Of a DNA stretch of 21,312 bases, positions 1-6,959 are shown in pieces. The notes under the pieces were generated by a model. The model had not been told where the DNA came from, searched no databases, and saw nothing but the letters and a program-made list of their open reading frames with translations. The DNA is from Acidobacteriota bacterium (GTDB taxonomy: Bacteria > Acidobacteriota > Terriglobia > Bryobacterales > Bryobacteraceae), in NCBI GenBank assembly GCA_016871135.1, contig VFZQ01000013.1, positions 1-21,312 on the forward strand. The letters are read 5' to 3'. Position 1 is the stretch's first letter. Every line of letters starts with the position of its first letter. The translations under genes were made by a program, and so were the position numbers.

Positions 1-792
<792 letters not shown>

Positions 793-807
793 CGCACCCC
801 CGACGAG

Positions 808-816
808 ATTGTACCA
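808..816 (-). promoter_or_regulatory. Candidate extended -10 promoter for the AAA+ ATPase gene
   Basis: Read on the minus strand, the sequence is TGGTACAAT, a TGn-TACAAT extended -10 element, with no convincing -35 box. Transcription would start near 801, leaving a leader of only about 9 bases that holds the G-rich ribosome site. That is tight, so the call is tentative. Confidence 0.3.
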
Positions 817-850
817 AGCGGAAGCATGCGCACACCGGTGGCCATTCTCT

Positions 851-859
851 TGATATAAT
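851..859 (+). promoter_or_regulatory. Extended -10 promoter for the TrmB-like regulator
   Basis: TGATATAAT holds a perfect TATAAT box (854-859) preceded by the TGn extension. No recognisable -35 lies 17 bp upstream, which fits an extended -10 promoter. The predicted start near 866 leaves a leader of about 30 bases before the ATG at 896. Confidence 0.55.
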
Positions 860-883
860 CCGCCTCATAGCCTCGTAGCGGAT
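858..883. promoter_or_regulatory. Inverted repeat over the start region of the TrmB-like gene (operator candidate)
   Basis: ATCCGC (858-863) and GCGGAT (878-883) form 6-bp inverted arms 14 bp apart. The spacer holds two adjacent 8-bp copies, CCTCATAG and CCTCGTAG (863-878), identical at 7 of 8 positions. The dyad overlaps the end of the -10 box and the predicted transcription start, where a repressor would act. Autoregulation by the TrmB-like protein is an inference only. Confidence 0.3.
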
Positions 884-895
884 CAAACTTACCGA

Positions 896-1729
896 ATGCC
901 CAACGACCTCCCCGAAGTGGAATACCAGCGGTTCTGGAAGCGACTCCAGCAAATCGGCCTCAACGCCTATGAGTCGCGCTCCTATCTCGTTCTGGTTGGC
1001 CACCCAAAGTTCAAAGCGTTAGAACTCGCCGCGCGCGCCCAAGTGCCGCGCCAGAAGATTTATGAAGTGCTCGACTCACTCGTCGAGAAAGGATTCGCGC
1101 AGGTCGTTCGGGAAAAGACCAAGCTCTTCTCCGCCGTCGAGCCGTCCCTCGCCATCCCGGCGTACTTTGCACGCCGCTCGCAGCAGATGCAACAGGAACT
1201 CACCGAGCAGTCGCGTTTTGCGACTGACCTCGTCGAGGAGTTGAACTCGGCGTACTCGGAAGGCCAGGGCGGACGTGGCACGCTCGACTTTCTGCGAATC
1301 GTCAGCGAACCGCTGCAAACGGCCGCGGAGTATCGCCGCATGATGAGCGAGTCGCGTGTTGAATATCTCGAATTTTCACGTCCCCCATACGCGGTGGACC
1401 CGTTGAACGACGATCTCGTCCGCGAAGCGCGGAAGCGCGGCGTGCGATGCCGCCTGTTGATCGAGGTCGGCACGTTGGATACCGAACATCGCAGGCGCTT
1501 ACAGGAGTTCATCGACATCGGAGTCGAGGTGAACCAAGTGCCGTCGCTGCCTTTGAAGTTGGCGCTGTTCGACGGCAAAAAAGGGCTGATCGCGCTGCTC
1601 GACCCCGTTATCACACGCCCCGCATGGACGGCGGTGGTCTTCGATCACAACGGCCTTTCCGAAGCGATGAACGGGTTGTTCGAGGACTACTGGCGGCGGT
1701 CGATTCCGATGCCCATTGCGAGGAGTTAG
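896..1729 (+). CDS. TrmB-family transcriptional regulator
   Basis: A 277-residue cytoplasmic DNA-binding protein. Residues 10-85 read as the TrmB-type winged helix: GLNAYESRSYLVLVG, then a helix-turn-helix with PRQKIYEVLDSLVEKG, the usual layout of this family. A helical linker (about 88-122) is probably a dimerising coiled coil. The C-terminal part (about 125-270) resembles the phospholipase-D-like effector domain found in TrmB proteins. Where a PLD enzyme would carry HxK, this protein reads LPLKLALFDGKK, so a catalytic His is absent and a ligand-sensing role is likelier. TrmB proteins are best known from archaeal sugar control; the ligand here is unknown. It diverges from the AAA+ ATPase gene. 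Its TAG stop shares bases with the stop of the convergent glycosyltransferase. Confidence 0.85.
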   Translation: MPNDLPEVEYQRFWKRLQQIGLNAYESRSYLVLVGHPKFKALELAARAQVPRQKIYEVLDSLVEKGFAQVVREKTKLFSAVEPSLAIPAYFARRSQQMQQELTEQSRFATDLVEELNSAYSEGQGGRGTLDFLRIVSEPLQTAAEYRRMMSESRVEYLEFSRPPYAVDPLNDDLVREARKRGVRCRLLIEVGTLDTEHRRRLQEFIDIGVEVNQVPSLPLKLALFDGKKGLIALLDPVITRPAWTAVVFDHNGLSEAMNGLFEDYWRRSIPMPIARS

Positions 1730-2712
1730 ACTCTCTTCGCCTTTTCCTTATCCTTCCGGCTCCGCACTTCGCGCACGGCGTAGATGCGCCGGTCTTGGCT
1801 CTCAAAGTAGGTGCGGGCCAGCAGTTCGCTGACGATGCCCGTGCAGAACAGAATCAGCCCCGCAAGAAGCAATAATGCCCCGGCCATCATCAGCGGGCCG
1901 TGTTGGGTCACAAGATCGCGTTCCATGTGCAGCACCTTGTACACGAATAGGTACGCCAGAATCGCGCCGCCGCTGCCAACGCCCATCAGGCCGTACTTGC
2001 CGAAGAAATGCATCGGCCGCGTGACGTAGGTCAGCAGGAATCGGATCGTCAGGATATCGAAGAAGACTTTGAATGTGCGTCCGAGCCCGTAGTGCGATTT
2101 TCCCGCGCCGCGCGGCACGTTTTTGATCGGCACCTCGACGATACGCGCGCCGTAGAAACTCGCCAGTGCCGGAATGAACCGGTGCAGTTCGCCGTACAGA
2201 TTGACGTCCTTCAAAATTTCGGCGCGATACGCTTTGAAGGTCGTTCCGAAGTCGTGCAGGTCGACGCCGCTCGCTTTCTTCATCATCCAGTTCGCGATTC
2301 GCGACGGAATCTTTCGCGTCACCGCGTTGTCGATACGATTCTTGCGCCATCCGCTGGCCAGGTCGTAGCCTTCGTCGATCTTGGCGAGCAGATTCGGAAT
2401 GTCCTCGGGTTCGTGCTGCAAGTCGCCGTCGAGCGAAATTACGACGTGGCCGATTGACTCGTCAAAACCCGCCGCCAGCGCCGCTGTCTGCCCGAAGTTG
2501 CGGCGCAGACGGATGACCTTCAGCCGGTGGTCGGTCTCAACCAGATTGGCCAGCAGATCGAAGGAGCGGTCCGTCGACGCATCGTCGATGAAGATGATCT
2601 CGTAGGTGCGGCCGATCTTTTCGAGCACCGCCGTGAGCCGGTCGTAGAGCGGCAGAATCGCGGGCTCTTCGTTGTGAATTGGAATGACGATCGAGAGTGC
2701 TGGCGCGGGCAT
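1726..2712 (-). CDS. GtrB/DPM1-type family 2 glycosyltransferase, membrane-anchored
   Basis: A 328-residue enzyme expected to move a sugar from a nucleotide donor to a polyprenyl-phosphate lipid carrier at the inner membrane. The GT-A fold is clear: LSIVIPIHNEE (6-16), FIDDAS with the acidic pair at 43-44, and LDGDLQ at 94-99 (the metal-binding DxD equivalent). The acceptor region continues through ELHRFIPALA (175-184). Two strong membrane helices follow at about 237-259 and 273-296, then a charged cytoplasmic tail rich in Lys and Arg. Length and two-helix tail match the GtrB/ArnC/YkcC subfamily. The sugar cannot be deduced. It converges with the TrmB-like gene (4-bp overlap) and is divergent from tRNA-Val. 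Confidence 0.9.
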   Translation of the reverse strand: MPAPALSIVIPIHNEEPAILPLYDRLTAVLEKIGRTYEIIFIDDASTDRSFDLLANLVETDHRLKVIRLRRNFGQTAALAAGFDESIGHVVISLDGDLQHEPEDIPNLLAKIDEGYDLASGWRKNRIDNAVTRKIPSRIANWMMKKASGVDLHDFGTTFKAYRAEILKDVNLYGELHRFIPALASFYGARIVEVPIKNVPRGAGKSHYGLGRTFKVFFDILTIRFLLTYVTRPMHFFGKYGLMGVGSGGAILAYLFVYKVLHMERDLVTQHGPLMMAGALLLLAGLILFCTGIVSELLARTYFESQDRRIYAVREVRSRKDKEKAKRV

Positions 2713-2727
2713 GGTGCTGATTTCTCT

Positions 2728-2756
2728 ATTCTACCGCCGCTATGCTAAAATCAAAA
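2728..2756 (-). promoter_or_regulatory. Candidate promoter for the glycosyltransferase gene
   Basis: On the minus strand, TTTTGA (2756-2751) and TAGAAT (2733-2728) are separated by 17 bp, a good sigma-70 spacing. The start would fall near 2721, leaving a very short leader before the ATG at 2712, and no Shine-Dalgarno is evident. It overlaps the opposing tRNA promoter. Confidence 0.4.
2743..2751 (+). promoter_or_regulatory. Candidate extended -10 promoter for tRNA-Val
   Basis: TGCTAAAAT gives a TGn-TAAAAT extended -10. The predicted start near 2758 lies about 15 bp before the mature tRNA 5' end. The -35 region is weak. It overlaps the candidate glycosyltransferase promoter on the other strand. 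Confidence 0.45.
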
Positions 2757-2772
2757 TTCAGCGGTTTTGCAC

Positions 2773-2849
2773 GGGCCCGTAGCTCAGTTGGTTAGAGCGC
2801 TACCTTGACACGGTAGAGGTCACAGATTCGAGTTCTGTCGGGCCCACCA
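2773..2849 (+). tRNA. tRNA-Val (anticodon GAC), CCA encoded
   Basis: A full cloverleaf can be drawn by eye. The acceptor stem is GGGCCCG (2773-2779) with CGGGCCC (2839-2845). The D arm is GCTC/GAGC and the anticodon stem CTACC/GGTAG. The loop TTGACAC gives anticodon GAC, which reads the valine codon GUC. The T stem is ACAGA/TCTGT with loop TTCGAGT. The discriminator A at 2846 is followed by a genome-encoded CCA at 2847-2849, for 77 nt in all. No repeat of the 3' end was seen elsewhere in the window, so nothing points to use as an integration site here. Confidence 0.97.
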
Positions 2850-2923
2850 CTCCATTGTCGTTTTAGACGGCAAATGCGGATATACTGGGTACCTGCTTCA
2901 ATATCGCTTCGTTGGGGGTCCGC

Positions 2924-5878
2924 ATGCAGCACCGTTTTTCTTGCGCTATTCTCGCCGCCGTCGCCGCATTTGCACAGGTAGACCGCGCAGGAATTTCCGG
3001 GACCGTAACCGATGCCAGCGGCGCGATCGTCGCCGGCGCAAAGGTGGAGGCCGTCTCAAAAGACACAGGGCTGCGCCGCGAGGCGCTCACGGGCGGCGCC
3101 GGTTCCTACGCTTTTTCGCAGATGCCGATTGGCGTTTATACGGTCACGGTCTCTCACACCGGTTTCCGTAGCGTCGCGGTAAAGGACGTCCGTCTCGGAG
3201 TCGGCGACAACCGCACGCTGAATCTCCAACTCGAACTCAGCAACGTTGAATCGTCGGTCACGGTCGAGAGTGTCATCGCGCCGCTCGACAGTACGTCCGC
3301 GGTCGTCGGCACGGTCATCGGCGCCAACCAGGTGCGAGAGATGCCGCTGAACGGCCGGCACTGGGCAAGCCTGATGGCGCTCGCTCCGGGTGCGATCAAC
3401 ACCGGCGACGGCAGCCAGCAATCGATCCGTTTCGTCGGCCGCGCGCGCGACGACAACAATTGGACCTTCGATGGCGTCGACTCCACCGGCGTGAAAGACC
3501 CACGTCAGGAAGCCGCGCTTCGGCTCGTCATCAGCACCGACTCCATCGCCGAGTTCCGCGTCAACACAACGCTCTATTCCGCCGAATCCGGCGGCGGCGC
3601 GGGCGGCCAGGTGAACCTTGTCTCGCGCTCGGGCAGCAACGAATTTCATGGCAGCGTTTTCGAGTTCTTCCGCAACGACAAACTCGACGCGCGGAATCCG
3701 TTCGATAACTCCAAGCAACCCTTCCGCCTGAACCAATTCGGCGGAAACTTCGGCGGCCCGATCATCCGTAACCGCACATTCTTCTTCGGCAACTACGAAG
3801 GTCTTCGTCAGCGCGTGAGCCAGACGTTTACCAACGACGTGCCCAGCGCCGCATACCGCGCCCGCGCCACGAACGCCGCGATCCGTCCGATTATCGATGT
3901 CTATCCGCTCGGCACCATCCGCACCAGTAATGCCGATATCGACCGCGTGCAGGGCGACCGCAGTCAGCAGTGGCGCGAAGACGCCGGCACGCTGCGCCTC
4001 GATCATCGTCTCAACGACGCGAACACCTTTTACTTCCGCTACAACGTCGACGACGGCACCATCGTTGCGCCGCGCACGTTGATGGTGAACGACCGGCAAG
4101 ACAGCCAGTTCCGTCCGTCGAACACCGCCGTTCAATATCAGCGCGTTTTCTCCCCAACGGTGGTGAACGAATTAAAAGCGGGCGTAAACCGCTCCGTTCT
4201 GCGCCGTGACAGCTTCGGCCCTATTCCCGCCAGCGTCTCGGTCGCCGGATTTACGACGATCAATCAGCCTAGCCTCTTGATTGAAGCCGGCACCTCGATA
4301 GCCATCATCGACAACCTCGCCATCACTCGCGGCAATCACACTCTCAAGTTCGGCGGCGAGATCCGCCGCGCTCGCGTGAACGTCGCCGACCCCGCCATCG
4401 ACACCGTCAGCGCCACGTACGCCGATCGCAACACGTTCCTCGCCAACCGCGTCGACTCGGTCGGCATCACCGGAGGCAGCGCGGTGCTCGGCACACGCAA
4501 GACCTACTACTTCGCCTATGTGCAGGACGACTACAAGATCACGCCCACGCTCACATTGAACATGGGGCTGCGCTACGAATACTACGGCGTCAACCGCGAA
4601 GTGAACAACCGTTACCGCGTCTTCGATCTCAATGAATGCCGCGGATTCTGCCCGGCGGGGACGCCGTGGTACTTCCCCGATCGCAACAACTTCGATCCGC
4701 GCCTCGGTTTTGCGTGGTCGCCCGCGGCGCTGAAGGGCCGCACCGTGATTCGCGGCGGCGCCGGCATTTATCACGGGCCCGGTCAGATCGACGATGTGAA
4801 CACCGCGCTCGACAACGTAGCCGAGCGTCTGTCGCTCACGGCCGCCGAAGCGCCGAATCTGTCATTCCCGGTTTCGTCGTTCGTCTCGCAGGCCCGCTCG
4901 CAAGGCGTCACTCCGAGGTCGCTGCAACGCGATCGCCGCGATCTCTATAGCGCGCAATGGGGCCTATCGATCCAGCAGAAACTCATCGCCGGTTTCCTGA
5001 CGCAAATCGGCTACAACGCCAGCAGCGGCGTGAAGCTGTTCGCGAGGCAATACATCAACAATCTCGATCCAGTCACGCGTGTTCGGCCGCTGCCCGCGTT
5101 CGGCCGCCTGGATGAAAAGCGCCAGGATGGCAAGAGCAACTTCCACGCGCTGCAAGTCTCGCTTCATCGGCGTCTCGGCAGCGGCGTTACTTGGGGCACG
5201 GAGTATATGTGGTCGCATTCGATCAACGATGGCAATCTCGGCGGCGGCGAGGGCGCGCAGCCGCAGATCGCCAGTTGCCGCCGCTGCGATCGCGGCAACA
5301 GCGCGCAGGACATTCGCCACACCATTACCAGCAACTGGATGTACGCGCTGCCGTTCGGAAAGGGCCAGCGGTATCTCAACTCCGGCGCCGCGGCGAAAAT
5401 ATTCGGTGGATGGGAAACTTCCGGAATCTGGACCGCTCGCACCGGCCGCAGGATGACTATCGGAATCGCGCGCGCCACGGCCGACGCCCCCGACGGCAAC
5501 ACCTCGGGGCAACGCCCGAATCTGGTCCCCGGCGTGTCGATCTACGCGCCCAACAGGACGTTCTCCAACTGGTTTAATCCGGCGGCTTTCTCGATTCCCG
5601 CTCGCGGCACGTGGGGCAACGCAGGCCGCATGATCGGCGTCGGACCCGGTTTAGCGCAAGTCGACGTGACGCTCCAGAAGCAGTTCCCGTTGGCCGAAAA
5701 GAAGGCGCTCGTTTTCCGCGTCGAATCCTTCAATCTTTCCAATCGCGTTCAAGCCAACAACCCGGGGTCCACACTCACGTCACCGGCGAGTTTCGGCCTG
5801 GTCACGACCGGACTGAACCGGACCATCGGCACGGGAACGTCGCGGCAACTGCAACTGGCCCTGAGGCTCAATTTCTAA
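2924..5878 (+). CDS. Oar-like TonB-dependent outer-membrane receptor
   Basis: A 984-residue outer-membrane protein of the large acidobacterial Oar/SusC-like group, expected to bind a substrate and pass it inward with energy from TonB-ExbBD. Residues 1-18 form a signal peptide (hydrophobic AILAAVAAFA core). A carboxypeptidase-regulatory-like beta-sandwich follows at about 22-105 (ISGTVTDASGAIVAGAKV). The plug domain begins near 125 (REMPLNGRHWASLMALAPG), and the rest is a long beta-barrel ending in ALRLNF, with the terminal Phe typical of barrel insertion. I chose ATG at 2924, which has GGGGG 5 bases upstream; an in-frame TTG at 2912 lacks that support. The phytase ATG follows its stop directly, so the receptor likely imports or tethers phosphorylated compounds. 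The substrate is inferred from neighbours only. Confidence 0.9.
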   Translation: MQHRFSCAILAAVAAFAQVDRAGISGTVTDASGAIVAGAKVEAVSKDTGLRREALTGGAGSYAFSQMPIGVYTVTVSHTGFRSVAVKDVRLGVGDNRTLNLQLELSNVESSVTVESVIAPLDSTSAVVGTVIGANQVREMPLNGRHWASLMALAPGAINTGDGSQQSIRFVGRARDDNNWTFDGVDSTGVKDPRQEAALRLVISTDSIAEFRVNTTLYSAESGGGAGGQVNLVSRSGSNEFHGSVFEFFRNDKLDARNPFDNSKQPFRLNQFGGNFGGPIIRNRTFFFGNYEGLRQRVSQTFTNDVPSAAYRARATNAAIRPIIDVYPLGTIRTSNADIDRVQGDRSQQWREDAGTLRLDHRLNDANTFYFRYNVDDGTIVAPRTLMVNDRQDSQFRPSNTAVQYQRVFSPTVVNELKAGVNRSVLRRDSFGPIPASVSVAGFTTINQPSLLIEAGTSIAIIDNLAITRGNHTLKFGGEIRRARVNVADPAIDTVSATYADRNTFLANRVDSVGITGGSAVLGTRKTYYFAYVQDDYKITPTLTLNMGLRYEYYGVNREVNNRYRVFDLNECRGFCPAGTPWYFPDRNNFDPRLGFAWSPAALKGRTVIRGGAGIYHGPGQIDDVNTALDNVAERLSLTAAEAPNLSFPVSSFVSQARSQGVTPRSLQRDRRDLYSAQWGLSIQQKLIAGFLTQIGYNASSGVKLFARQYINNLDPVTRVRPLPAFGRLDEKRQDGKSNFHALQVSLHRRLGSGVTWGTEYMWSHSINDGNLGGGEGAQPQIASCRRCDRGNSAQDIRHTITSNWMYALPFGKGQRYLNSGAAAKIFGGWETSGIWTARTGRRMTIGIARATADAPDGNTSGQRPNLVPGVSIYAPNRTFSNWFNPAAFSIPARGTWGNAGRMIGVGPGLAQVDVTLQKQFPLAEKKALVFRVESFNLSNRVQANNPGSTLTSPASFGLVTTGLNRTIGTGTSRQLQLALRLNF

Positions 5879-6940
5879 ATGCGAAGACTCGGTCTGTTTC
5901 TAGTGCTCGTGAGCTCGTGCGCCGTCACGCAGCAGATCGCCGTCTTCGACGTCCAACCGGCGCTCCGTACCGAGAGCGTCACCGACGATCCCGACGATCC
6001 GTCCATCTGGATCAACCCCAGCGATCCCGCGCGCAGTCTCGTCGTCGGCACCAATAAAGTCGCGGCGCCAAAGGGCGCGCTCGTGGTCTTCGATCTCGAC
6101 GGTAAGATTCGCCAGACCGTCGCGGGACTTGATCGCCCAAACAACGTGGATATCGAATACGGCTTGCCGCTCAAGGGCGGCGCGGTCGACATCGCTGTTG
6201 CCGCCGAGCGATTGAAGAGCCAGTTGCGCATCTTCAAAGTGAGCGCCGAAGGCCTCGCCGATATCACTTCCGCCGGCAACACGCGCGTCTTTGCCGATCG
6301 CACCGGCGAACAGGCCGCACCGATGGGCGTGTCGTTGTATAAGCGTCCGCGCGACGGCGCCATCTTCGCGATCGTCGCACCCAAGAATGGCCCACGTGAA
6401 GGATATCTCGGCCAGTATCGACTGACCGATGACGGCCAGGGCCGAGTCAAGGCGAGTTTTGTGCGCTACTTCGGCGTGTTCAGCGGAACGAGCGAGATCG
6501 AAGCTGTCGCCGTCGACGACGAACTTGGCGCGATCTATTATGCCGACGAAGGCGACGGCATTCACAAGTACGCCGCCGATCCCGACAGCCCCAACGCGGG
6601 GGCGCAACTCGCGCACTTCGGGCGCGAGGGCTTTCGCGGTGATCGCGAAGGGATTGCGATCTACACCCAGCCCGGCGGAAAGGGTTACGTCGTCTGCACT
6701 GACCAGCTTCCAGGTAACTCGGAGTATCACATCTTCCGCCGCGAGGGCGAGCCCGGTAATCCGCACGATCACTCAAAGCCGGTGCGCGTCGTCCGCGGCG
6801 GCGCCGACGGAACCGACGGCATCGAAATCACCTCGCGCGCGCTTGGTCCGCGATTCCCCAAAGGCCTGATGGTCACGATGAACAGCGGCCCCAAGAACTT
6901 TCTTTACTTTCACTGGGCCGACATCCTTCCGCAACCGTAA
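5879..6940 (+). CDS. Beta-propeller phytase (3-phytase family), probable lipoprotein
   Basis: A 353-residue protein matching the calcium-dependent beta-propeller phytase family, which removes phosphate from phytate. Recognisable family signatures are TDDPDDPSIWINPSDP (35-50), GALVVFDLDGK with RPNNVDIEYG shortly after, YADEGDGIHKY in the middle, and GDREGIAIY further on. Acidic clusters of this kind bind Ca2+ in characterised members. Length fits the catalytic propeller alone. The N-terminus MRRLGLFLVLVSSC ends in a lipobox-like VSSC, so Cys14 may be lipid-modified and the enzyme held on a membrane. Its ATG directly abuts the receptor's TAA, which implies coupled translation. The phosphoesterase gene starts 19 bp downstream. 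The family is well supported; whether phytate is the real substrate is an inference. Confidence 0.88.
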   Translation: MRRLGLFLVLVSSCAVTQQIAVFDVQPALRTESVTDDPDDPSIWINPSDPARSLVVGTNKVAAPKGALVVFDLDGKIRQTVAGLDRPNNVDIEYGLPLKGGAVDIAVAAERLKSQLRIFKVSAEGLADITSAGNTRVFADRTGEQAAPMGVSLYKRPRDGAIFAIVAPKNGPREGYLGQYRLTDDGQGRVKASFVRYFGVFSGTSEIEAVAVDDELGAIYYADEGDGIHKYAADPDSPNAGAQLAHFGREGFRGDREGIAIYTQPGGKGYVVCTDQLPGNSEYHIFRREGEPGNPHDHSKPVRVVRGGADGTDGIEITSRALGPRFPKGLMVTMNSGPKNFLYFHWADILPQP

Positions 6941-6959
6941 CGCGATATCCTAACCGCTG

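Noticed and set aside
2912..2914. TTG as start of the TonB receptor
   Set aside because: The GGGGG ribosome site falls just after this TTG and 5 bases before the ATG at 2924, which fits the ATG.
3056..4135. Long open frame (359 codons) on the strand opposite the TonB receptor
   Set aside because: It lies wholly antisense to a clear receptor gene, has low-complexity Ala/Arg/Asp/Val composition and no family motif. It is the usual shadow frame of G+C-rich coding DNA.
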